NCBI GenBank assembly: GCA_013001055.1
Contig: JABDNH010000019.1
Location: forward strand, 1 to 64,000
Length of the DNA: 64,000 bases
Direction: 5' to 3'
DNA from: Sphingomonas sp.
GTDB taxonomy: Bacteria > Pseudomonadota > Alphaproteobacteria > Sphingomonadales > Sphingomonadaceae
In this document: one piece after another, positions 28,248 to 36,165 of the stretch
Layout of the letters: each line of letters opens with the position of its first letter
How positions within the stretch are numbered: the stretch's first letter is position 1
Translations under genes and position numbers: made by a program
The notes under the pieces: generated by a model
Told to the model about the DNA's origin: nothing
Databases searched by the model: none
What the model saw: only the letters and a program-made list of their open reading frames with translations

Positions 28248-29351
28248 TCACACCCGCATCGGCATCAGCACGTAGAGCGCCTGGCTGTTGTCATTTTCAC
28301 GTAGCAGCGTGGGCGCTGCGGCATCGGCAAGGTGGACTTCTACCGTGTCGCCTTCGATCTCGTGAAGGATGTCCATGAGATAGCGGGCGTTGAAACCGAT
28401 CTCCATGCCGTCATTGGAATAATCGGCCGGCACTTCTTCCACGGCGAGGCCATTTTCGGGGCTCGATACCGACAGCGTGACCTTGTCGTTGTCGACCGCC
28501 ATCTTGACCGCGCGGGTCTTTTCGCTGGCGATGGTCGCGACGCGATCGACACCCGCCATGAAGCTCTTTGGGTCGATTTTAAGCAGCTTGTCATTCGCGG
28601 TCGGGATAACGCGGTTATAATCGGGAAAGGTGCCGTCGATCAGCTTGCTGGTCAGCACTGCCGCGCCGAGACCAAAGCGGACCTTGGTGTCGGAAAGCGA
28701 GACTTCGACCGTGCCTTCGACTTCATCCAAGAGCTTGCGCAATTCGCCGACGCACTTCTTGGGCACGATAATATCGGGCATGCCATCCGAGCCTTCGGGC
28801 TTGTCGATGGTCACGCGGGCCAGGCGGTGGCCATCGGTTGCCGCAGCCTTCATCACATCGCCATCGACATGGAAGAAAATGCCCATCAGATAATAGCGGG
28901 TTTCTTCGCTGGAAATCGCGAAGCGCGTCTTGTCGATCACCTGGCGTAGCGTAGCGGCAGGCAGTTCGAAACGGGTCGGCAGATCGCCTTCGGCGATTAC
29001 GGGGAAGTCATCGCGCGGCAACGTCTGCAGGTTGAAGCGCGCGCGGCCGGCATTGACCTGCATCTTGCCATCGGCGGCTTCGAGGCTGACCTGCGCGCCT
29101 TCGGGAAGCTTGCGCACGATATCGAAGAAGGTGTGCGCGGGGACGGTCGCCGCACCGGCCTGGCTGACGTCCGCCTCGACACGCTCGTCGACCTGAAGAT
29201 CAAGGTCTGTCGCCATGAGACGGAGCGAGCCGTCATCGCCGGCTTCGAGCAGCACGTTCGAAAGGATCGGAATGGTGTTACGACGTTCGACCACGGATTG
29301 GACATGGCCGAGGCTCTTGAGGAGTACCGCCCGTTCGATTGTGGCTTTCAT
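28248..29351 (-). CDS. dnaN: DNA polymerase III beta sliding clamp
   Basis: A 367-residue beta clamp, MKATIERAVLLKSLGHVQSVVERRNTIPILSNVLLEA at the start. Internal landmarks are RFELPAATLRQVIDKTRFAISSEETRYYLMGI and GTFPDYNRVIPT, and the C-terminal PMRV tail is the conserved clamp end. Three homologous domains of about 120 residues are expected from the length. It encircles DNA as a dimer and tethers polymerase III. It lies upstream of recF on the minus strand; dnaA is not in this window. Confidence 0.98.
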   Translation of the reverse strand: MKATIERAVLLKSLGHVQSVVERRNTIPILSNVLLEAGDDGSLRLMATDLDLQVDERVEADVSQAGAATVPAHTFFDIVRKLPEGAQVSLEAADGKMQVNAGRARFNLQTLPRDDFPVIAEGDLPTRFELPAATLRQVIDKTRFAISSEETRYYLMGIFFHVDGDVMKAAATDGHRLARVTIDKPEGSDGMPDIIVPKKCVGELRKLLDEVEGTVEVSLSDTKVRFGLGAAVLTSKLIDGTFPDYNRVIPTANDKLLKIDPKSFMAGVDRVATIASEKTRAVKMAVDNDKVTLSVSSPENGLAVEEVPADYSNDGMEIGFNARYLMDILHEIEGDTVEVHLADAAAPTLLRENDNSQALYVLMPMRV

Positions 29352-29432
29352 TGCGCTTCACGCCCCCGAAAAATGTTGTGTTCGGGTTTCGTTATAACGC
29401 GCGTGTGCGCGAGGGCTAGTGCCAAACAGCCG

Positions 29433-32400
29433 CTAATTCTCGAGCGTTTTGCGTTCTGACCCCGTGCGCGAAGAAATGGCTTCGACCGTCGCCGCCACAT
29501 CCGCTTCGAATGCGACAATCAAGGCATCGAGGCCGTCGCGCTGCTCTACAGCCTCGAGTTCGGCAGCGCGCTCTGCAATGCGGGCTGCGCCGGCATTCGC
29601 GGCGGCCCCTTTGAGCGCATGCGCTTCGCTCCGGATGGCTTCGAAATCCTCCGTCTCGACGTGCGCTGCCAACGCTGCGGGTATGCACTCCAGCTGCCCG
29701 CGCAACAAACCCAGCAAAGACTCGAGGCGATCTGCACCCAAGGTGGATTCAATCGCGGCCAGACGGTCTTCGTCGAGCAACGGCGTGGTAGCCTGGTCGT
29801 TCCCTTCACTGCCGCGCTGGGTGACGATTGCAGCCAGCTGGTCGGCCAGTGCTTCCTGGTCGATCGGTTTCGTAAGAAACGCACTGAGGCCCGCGCCATC
29901 GTAGAAGCGCCGCCGCTCGGGCGAGGCGTCGGCCGTAAGCGCGATGATTGGGATGCTTGCATTCGGCCCGCGGCCGGCGCGGATCTGGCGCGTCGCTGCC
30001 AGCCCGTCCAATTCGGGCATCTGCATGTCCATGATGATCGCATCGAACTGCTCGGCAGCAGCGCGTTCGACGGCCAAGCGGCCATTGTCGACTGCCCTCA
30101 TATGATGGCCAAGGTGCGACAATACCGCGCCCAGCAGCATCTGGTTAACGGGATTGTCCTCCGCGACGAGGATTTTGAGCCCGGCGGCCTTCCCGGCCGG
30201 CTGCACCATCGTCGGCAACTCCAGCTCGGCAGTTTCATCCACGCTTGGCTCGCGCCCTTCTTCCAATGGAACTTCGAACGAGAAGGTTGAGCCGTGCCCC
30301 GGCTGGCTCTCGACACGCATCTGGCCGCCCATGGCTTCGATCAAACGGCGGCTGATCGTCAGACCAAGTCCGGTCCCCCCGAAGCGGCGCGAAGTCGTGA
30401 CGTCCGCCTGCGTGAACGGCTGGAAGAGATGTTCGCGCTCTTCGGGCGCAATCCCGATGCCGCTGTCGCTTACGGCCACGCGCCAGCGCCAGCGATCATG
30501 ATCGGGCAGGACCGAAATGCGAACGACAACCTCTCCCTCATCGGTAAACTTTACGGCATTGGAAAGGAGGTTTGACAGAATTTGCTGTAGCCGCACGGGG
30601 TCGCCGCGAACCGGCCGCACACCGCTCAAGTCGCCTTCGACCCTAAGTACCAATCCCTTGGCCGATGCCGACCGGTCAAACAGCTGCATAGTTTCCGCAA
30701 TTAGTTGTTCGAAGCGGAAATCGCGCTGCTCGAAAGACATGCGCCCGCTTTCGATCTTGGAGAAATCCAGGATGTCGTCGAGCACGGCCATCAGCAGGTC
30801 GGCAGAACGCTTGAGCGTGCCGAGATAGCGGTCGCGCTCTTCCATGGAGGGTTGCAGGCGCAGCAGGTCGATCATGCCGAGCACCCCGGTCATCGGCGTT
30901 CGTATCTCGTGGCTCATCGTCGCAAGGAAGGCAGACTTCGCGGCAGCGGCCTTCTTGGCGCGATCGCGTGCTGCCACCAGCTCGGCCTGCGCGCGAACTT
31001 CGAGCGTGACATCACGTACCACCCCGAACAGACCGCCGACCTTCCCGCTCCGGTCGCGTTCGGCCTGCACCATCAATCGGAAATGTCGCAGCTGGCCATC
31101 TTTCGTGCGCACGCGCGCACCGCATTCGCTCGGCCTGCCAGCGGAGCGCGCGCGTCCGATGGTCGCCAACATCAGGCGGCGGTCGCCGACCGTGAGCATT
31201 CGCAGGAGGTCGCGTGGTGCCATGTTTTTCTCGCGATCTACGCCGATCATGGCTGCCAACTGACGCGAATGGCGAAAGCCAAGGCTATCCGTATCGAACC
31301 GCCAGTGGCCGATTTGCGACAGGCTTTCCGCAAGGCGTAGCAGCCGGTTGGACTCGCCGAGCTTTTCGGCGGCATCGAGTACCTGCTGTTCGGTCTCGTG
31401 GCGCTGCTGGATATCGCGCAGGGTTGCGACCACCTCAGTGGGCGCTTCACTCTGCGCGTCCTTTACCAGCTGGGTCGAGGCCTCCACCCAGCGATAATCG
31501 CCGCTTTTGGTGCGAAGTCGGAAACTCAGTTCGGGCGGCGGCGCGCCGGCCAGCACCTCGGCAAAATGCCGCGCGAACAGATCGCGTTCATGTTCATGAA
31601 TCTTCTGCGAAAGCGGTTTGCCGACCAGTTCGACCGGATCGAAGCCCAGCACCGCACGCGATGCGCTGGATACGTAGAGCGGAACCTGATCGAGGCCGAT
31701 GCGAAAAACGATGTCGCGCGCATGTTCGGTAACCAGACGGTAGAGACCTTCGCTCTCCTCGAGCGCGACTGCGTCTGCCTTGCGACTGGAAATGTCCGAC
31801 ATTTTCACGACATAGCCGACGATCTCGTCCAGCTCGGTCATGCTACTGAAATAGATTTCCATCCAGGCGTCGGGAGTACGCGCGTGGCGCACTTCGATGG
31901 TGTCACCGCGTTCGCCCTGCTGGACGCGCGACCATAATGCTTCGGCAAGAAGGCGGTCCTCGCGGTGGATCGCTTCCAACCATCCGCCATCGCGGCTCTC
32001 CTCCAACGTTCGACCCGTCAGCTTTTCCCAATTCTGGTTAGCCCAACGCGGCTTACCCTCGCTGTCGAGGTGAAGGATGCCCGAACGAATGGATTCGGCG
32101 ATGCTGCGAAACTTGCGGTCGCTGTCTGCATAGGCGGCATCGAGCCGATCACGATCGCGCGCGAGTGCACGTACGGGCAGCACGAGGAAGATGAGCGACG
32201 CCATGTAAGCCTGGAAGATGCGTCCCTCGATCAAGAGGTCTTCCGAAATAGCGATGATCGGCCCCGTCCCGGTGATCGTCATTGCCAGAGCGATTGTGCA
32301 GCCGCCGAGGAGCGACATCATCGCGGCCGATAGGGGCAGCCGCATCGCCGTGATCAGCAGAAGCGGCCCTAGCACGAACAGCATGGCGACAATATCGGTC

Positions 32401-33065
32401 ATGAATGCGGCCGTGGTGGCCGCCCAGAAAAGGAGGACAGGGCCGATACGCTGCACGAGATAGCCGTACGCGCTACGTCTGCGGCGGGGTGTTTCGGGTT
32501 CGGCCAAGCTCCACTCGCTCCAGTGGCCGAACGACAAGAGGAGCGGTGCAATGGTCAGCATCCCCAACAGGTCAGGCACCCACCAGTCAACCGCGCTGGT
32601 CAGGAAAGGGCGCCCCATGATGCCTGCCAGCATGGCCGCCGCAAGGAGCGATGCCGCAACGGTGCCGAGTAGGGCAGCGAGGAAAAAGCGGATGATGACC
32701 TTGGGATCATCGAAGGTATCGCGGGGCGCAAACACGGGACGGAGCAGGGCCGCGACCAGGCCACTTTCCGTCATGTTGGCAAGTCCAAGCGCGAAGGCGG
32801 CGGTTGCAGGGGTACCCGAAAGGACGTTCGCCGTGCCCGTGCCTATCCAGACCGCTGGCAACAGGACAATCCAGTGGGTTCGCGGGCTACGCAAAAGCAA
32901 AGCCACCGCGACCCCATTGGATAGCCAGACGGTCGCCAAAGGGCCGGCCTTGGCGAAGACGAATTGGACCAGCCAGGCGAGTATGCCGCACAGGAGCGCA
33001 AGCGAAATGGCAAGCGCCGCCGCGCGCGCTGCGGCGCGCCTACTAGTTTGCAGACCAATTTCCAC
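29433..33065 (-). CDS. Hybrid sensor histidine kinase: MASE1, three PAS, HisKA, HATPase, REC, HPt
   Basis: A 1210-residue membrane sensor starting at a GTG with GGGAGG five bases upstream. Residues 1-310 form a MASE1-like domain of about eight TM helices. Three PAS domains follow (about 315-430, 437-560, 575-695). HisKA has the phosphorylatable His719 in SHEIRTPM. The HATPase has the N box (Asn836), DSGIGI and GGTGLGL. A receiver has Asp1013 in IIMDMQMPELDG and Lys1066. A C-terminal HPt carries His1149 in SEAHALKGAAANAGA. All relay residues are intact, so the protein can run an internal four-step phosphorelay. No cognate response regulator is adjacent. The signal is unknown; MASE1 proteins sense membrane-linked cues. 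Confidence 0.92.
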   Translation of the reverse strand: MEIGLQTSRRAAARAAALAISLALLCGILAWLVQFVFAKAGPLATVWLSNGVAVALLLRSPRTHWIVLLPAVWIGTGTANVLSGTPATAAFALGLANMTESGLVAALLRPVFAPRDTFDDPKVIIRFFLAALLGTVAASLLAAAMLAGIMGRPFLTSAVDWWVPDLLGMLTIAPLLLSFGHWSEWSLAEPETPRRRRSAYGYLVQRIGPVLLFWAATTAAFMTDIVAMLFVLGPLLLITAMRLPLSAAMMSLLGGCTIALAMTITGTGPIIAISEDLLIEGRIFQAYMASLIFLVLPVRALARDRDRLDAAYADSDRKFRSIAESIRSGILHLDSEGKPRWANQNWEKLTGRTLEESRDGGWLEAIHREDRLLAEALWSRVQQGERGDTIEVRHARTPDAWMEIYFSSMTELDEIVGYVVKMSDISSRKADAVALEESEGLYRLVTEHARDIVFRIGLDQVPLYVSSASRAVLGFDPVELVGKPLSQKIHEHERDLFARHFAEVLAGAPPPELSFRLRTKSGDYRWVEASTQLVKDAQSEAPTEVVATLRDIQQRHETEQQVLDAAEKLGESNRLLRLAESLSQIGHWRFDTDSLGFRHSRQLAAMIGVDREKNMAPRDLLRMLTVGDRRLMLATIGRARSAGRPSECGARVRTKDGQLRHFRLMVQAERDRSGKVGGLFGVVRDVTLEVRAQAELVAARDRAKKAAAAKSAFLATMSHEIRTPMTGVLGMIDLLRLQPSMEERDRYLGTLKRSADLLMAVLDDILDFSKIESGRMSFEQRDFRFEQLIAETMQLFDRSASAKGLVLRVEGDLSGVRPVRGDPVRLQQILSNLLSNAVKFTDEGEVVVRISVLPDHDRWRWRVAVSDSGIGIAPEEREHLFQPFTQADVTTSRRFGGTGLGLTISRRLIEAMGGQMRVESQPGHGSTFSFEVPLEEGREPSVDETAELELPTMVQPAGKAAGLKILVAEDNPVNQMLLGAVLSHLGHHMRAVDNGRLAVERAAAEQFDAIIMDMQMPELDGLAATRQIRAGRGPNASIPIIALTADASPERRRFYDGAGLSAFLTKPIDQEALADQLAAIVTQRGSEGNDQATTPLLDEDRLAAIESTLGADRLESLLGLLRGQLECIPAALAAHVETEDFEAIRSEAHALKGAAANAGAARIAERAAELEAVEQRDGLDALIVAFEADVAATVEAISSRTGSERKTLEN

Positions 33066-33217
33066 CCAGGCCTCCCGGAAAATGACATTCCGGCAAGGCC
33101 ATGGCGGTTCACAAGCGCACGGTCGCGCCGTTTAGGAACCATTGCGACCCGAGCGAATCGTTTCTGGCGCTATTGCTTAACCGAACGGTCCGATTTGAAC
33201 GCGTTAGCCGCCAAGTG

Positions 33218-33742
33218 TCACAACAATACCGCGTCGACGCGGTGCACCACGCCTTCGTCGTAGCGGGAATCCGCTTCTGTAACCGAAGCGGCAGCCCCGC
33301 CAGCCGACAAGGTCATGCTGTCGCCGTCCAGGTTGGCTTCCAACGTCGCTTCGCCAAGGGTCGGAAGGCTGACGCTACCGCCATTGGCATTCGCGGCCTT
33401 CTTGATGTCGTCGGACAGGATCGTGCCGGGTAGGATGTGGTTGCTCAATATCGCGCCCAGCGCTTCCTTGCCTTCCTCCGTGCCAGCGTCGGGCAGGGTA
33501 CCATCAGGCACTGCGGCAAAGGCTTCATCGCTCGGGACGATTAGTGTGTAGGGCGCGGGACCGTTAAGAATACCGTCAAGCCCGGCCGCTGCCATGGCCC
33601 GACCGAACTGGCTGTCCGCACCTATCGCATTGGCAAGCGATCCGTCTTGCTCCGCGACTTCGTTGCCTGCGGTGTTCTCATCCGACGCGCAGGCACTTAG
33701 CGCCAGCGCTGAAGCGGCCAAGGCCGTTATCAATTTGCGCAT
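33218..33742 (-). CDS. Fasciclin-domain lipoprotein
   Basis: A 174-residue protein. A lipoprotein signal (MRKLITALAASALALSAC, lipobox LSAC, Cys18) is followed by a short acidic linker and one FAS1 domain: PAPYTLIVPSDEAFAAVPDGTL, the H1 box, and EGVVHRVDAVLL, the H2 box. FAS1 domains mediate adhesion or small-molecule binding at the cell envelope. It lies 11 bases upstream of the Arg/Asp-rich secreted protein on neither shared nor overlapping sequence, same strand order: the repeat-protein gene precedes it in coordinates but is transcribed after it. Confidence 0.88.
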   Translation of the reverse strand: MRKLITALAASALALSACASDENTAGNEVAEQDGSLANAIGADSQFGRAMAAAGLDGILNGPAPYTLIVPSDEAFAAVPDGTLPDAGTEEGKEALGAILSNHILPGTILSDDIKKAANANGGSVSLPTLGEATLEANLDGDSMTLSAGGAAASVTEADSRYDEGVVHRVDAVLL

Positions 33743-33753
33743 AAGTCTTTCCC

Positions 33754-34776
33754 CTAGATGATAGCGTCGAGCACTTCGGCAACAATCAGCGTTTCGGGCT
33801 CGACCCGATAGATGTAACCGTCGCTATAGCGATACCAGTCCCGATCGTTGTCATAGTAGCGATCACGATAGCCGTACGGGACATTGTAGACGCTGTAGCT
33901 GGAGGGCAGCGGCTGGCCGACAATCGCATCGCCCGTCAGTAGCGCGGCGATCGACTGGATCAGCCGCGTTTGTGGGTCGATGCGGTAGATCGCGCCATCG
34001 CCATAACGATAGTAAGGTTCGTCGTAATAATCGCGATACTGCGTCGGCACATTGTAGAAATCATAGGGTTCGGGATAGTAGCTTCCGACCGGGTAATAAT
34101 AGCCCGGGCGATCATAGCGCGGTATCAGCCCGTCGATGATGCCGTTGGCACCGATCCTATAGATGAAGTCGTCACCCATACGGTAGCGATACTCATCATC
34201 CGGATACCAGGTGGAATAGGCACCGCCGAGCAGCGAGCCGAGCAACGATTCGGGTGCGCGTTGGCCCCATAATTTCTTGGCCTGGCCCGGGGGAAGGCAA
34301 CCATTGCGCTTCTTCGCGAGCCCCGGCGGGCAGTCGCTGTAGCGGCCATTATTGTCCCCGTATCGGAAGACATTGCGATCGACTTCGCTGAAAATGCGGT
34401 TGCCCAGGTCACCGTCGTAGCGACGGTCGCGATTGCGATCGAAGCGGTCTTCGTACCGGTCGGCGCGGCGATCGCGTCGGTCTTCGATGCGATCACGCTC
34501 ACGGTCGACACGGTCTTCCCGACGGTCGCGACGCGCTTCGGCGCGGTCGCGATCGCGATCGCGGCGATCTTCGGCGCGATCAGGGCGCTCTTCGCGCGCT
34601 TCCTGGCGGCGTTCGCGCTGCTCCTCGCGGCGCTCCTGCCGGGCTTCGCGGCGCTCTTCACTGCGCTCGGCGCCTGGGCCGTTGCCATTGCCCTGGCTGT
34701 TGCCGCGTCCCTGGGCAAGCGCGGGGCTTGCGATAGCCATCGCCGCCACACCGGCGGCAAGAACGATGTTCCTCAT
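33754..34776 (-). CDS. Secreted Arg/Asp/Glu-rich protein with three YRxxDGxIYRI repeats
   Basis: A 340-residue protein with signal peptide (cleavage after ALAQ, residue 22), a GNGQ-like linker and an extremely charged region (36-122) made of RRDRxED-type units, probably a long single helix or disordered polyampholyte. A short CPPGLAKKRNGCLPPGQAKK segment (149-168, two cysteines) follows. The C-terminal half has three copies of a motif of the form YRYGDGxIYRIDPxT at about 196-216, 255-277 and 314-336, separated by YNVPxxYRDxYYD spacers. The CPPGLAKK...PPGQAKK block resembles RcnB-like or anti-sigma-type periplasmic proteins, but I make no functional claim. ATG at 34776 with GGAGGT close upstream; the longer open frame is an artefact. 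Confidence 0.78.
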   Translation of the reverse strand: MRNIVLAAGVAAMAIASPALAQGRGNSQGNGNGPGAERSEERREARQERREEQRERRQEAREERPDRAEDRRDRDRDRAEARRDRREDRVDRERDRIEDRRDRRADRYEDRFDRNRDRRYDGDLGNRIFSEVDRNVFRYGDNNGRYSDCPPGLAKKRNGCLPPGQAKKLWGQRAPESLLGSLLGGAYSTWYPDDEYRYRMGDDFIYRIGANGIIDGLIPRYDRPGYYYPVGSYYPEPYDFYNVPTQYRDYYDEPYYRYGDGAIYRIDPQTRLIQSIAALLTGDAIVGQPLPSSYSVYNVPYGYRDRYYDNDRDWYRYSDGYIYRVEPETLIVAEVLDAII

Positions 34777-34829
34777 AGATACCTCCAGTAATCTGCAGGC
34801 AAAACGAGCAAATGTAGCGGGCTGTTCCG

Positions 34830-36107
34830 TCAGGTCGCGGCCGGTTCGTCTATCCAATCGTCGCGAATCCGGCGCGAAGCGAGCCACAGCAGGAGAGCGG
34901 CGACGAGATAGAAGGTCAGTACCGCCAATGCGGCGTAGCGAAGCGAATCCGCGCCATATTGTTCGCGCAATCCGTCGGATATAGCGCCGATCAAGAGCGG
35001 TCCGACGCCAAGGCCGATGAGGTTGTTGATCAGCAGGAATGACCCGCTTGCGGTCGCGCGCTGCGCCGGGGCGACGAGATGCTGGATTGCTGTCGTGACC
35101 GGGCCGAGCCATAAAATGTTGAGCGCGTTGGGCACGAGCAGAAGCATCCACACGACGACCAGGCTATCCGCCATCAATCCCGCGGCATAGAGCGGCGCGG
35201 TGACAAGCCAGGCAATCGCCGGCAACCATGTGTACCAGCGCCGGTCTCGCGTCCCGAGCTTGTCGGCAAGATAGCCGCCCATGAAGACACCGATCGTCCC
35301 GCCCAAGAGCAAGAGCGAGCCCAAGAACTGGCCGGCGCCGATAAGGCTCATGCCGTAGCTGCGGATCAGGATCGAGGCGACCCACGTTGCGAGCCCGTAA
35401 CCGCACAGCGAGCTAAGCGAGGCGCCAAAGGCCATCAGCCAGAAGGAGCGCTTCTTCGCAATGACAGGGAAGACCTTGCCAAGCGCGCCCAGCGTCGGTG
35501 CCGTGGTACCCGGCGCGCGCGGCTTGTCGCGAACGACGAGCTTGAAGATAGGCGCAAGGACGAGGCCTGCGACGCCCATGACGATAAAGGCGGTCCGCCA
35601 ATCGAAGGCCGAGGCGATATAGGAGCCCAGGATCGCGCCCGAGCCCAGTCCGATGGGCACGCCGAGCGAGAAGATGGCAAGCGCCCGGGCACGCCGCTCG
35701 GGCGGAAAATAGTCGGCGATCAGCGCATAGCTTGGTGCGACCCCCCCCGCTTCGCCGACACCGACGCCCAGACGGAACAGGAAGAGCTGCCAAAACCCGG
35801 CGGCGGTACCGCACAGCGCGGTGAAGCCTGACCAGACGGCAAGCGCACCGGTGATCACGCCCGAGCGCGAAGTCCGGTCGGCAAGCAAGGCCAGCGGCAG
35901 GCCGATCAGGCTATAGACCAGCGCAAAGGCAGGCCCTGTGAGAATGCCCAACTCGCTATCGGTAAAGCCCAGGTCGTTCTTGATCGGCTCGAGCAGGATA
36001 CCGAGTATCTGGCGATCGAGGAAATTGAAGATGTAGGCGAGCAACAGCATCGCCAGCACGAGACCGGCGCGGCCCTGGCCCTGTCGCATGGTGGTGTCGC
36101 TCGTCAT
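34830..36107 (-). CDS. MFS transporter (spinster/ACS-like family)
   Basis: A 425-residue permease with 12 predicted TM helices. The N-terminal signature is AYIFNFLDRQILGILLEPIKNDLGFTDSELGIL, and the loop 2-3 motif is LADRTSRSGVI. RLGVGVGEAGGVAPSYALIADYFPPERRARA is characteristic of the spinster-like/ACS group. The start at 36107 is preceded by GGGAGGGGAAACC. Substrates of this family include organic acids, aromatic compounds and lipids. It lies downstream of a TonB-dependent receptor gene on the same strand and likely works with it in uptake. Confidence 0.88.
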   Translation of the reverse strand: MTSDTTMRQGQGRAGLVLAMLLLAYIFNFLDRQILGILLEPIKNDLGFTDSELGILTGPAFALVYSLIGLPLALLADRTSRSGVITGALAVWSGFTALCGTAAGFWQLFLFRLGVGVGEAGGVAPSYALIADYFPPERRARALAIFSLGVPIGLGSGAILGSYIASAFDWRTAFIVMGVAGLVLAPIFKLVVRDKPRAPGTTAPTLGALGKVFPVIAKKRSFWLMAFGASLSSLCGYGLATWVASILIRSYGMSLIGAGQFLGSLLLLGGTIGVFMGGYLADKLGTRDRRWYTWLPAIAWLVTAPLYAAGLMADSLVVVWMLLLVPNALNILWLGPVTTAIQHLVAPAQRATASGSFLLINNLIGLGVGPLLIGAISDGLREQYGADSLRYAALAVLTFYLVAALLLWLASRRIRDDWIDEPAAT

Positions 36108-36165
36108 TGGTTTCCCCTCCCGGCTCCACCCCCTGCTAGCGGGCAAAGCCGGGAGTGACTAGCGG

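Noticed and set aside
34400-34680. Repeated GCGATCGCG-like DNA
   Set aside because: It is explained by Arg/Asp/Glu codons of the secreted repeat protein; there is no evidence of an origin or integration site.
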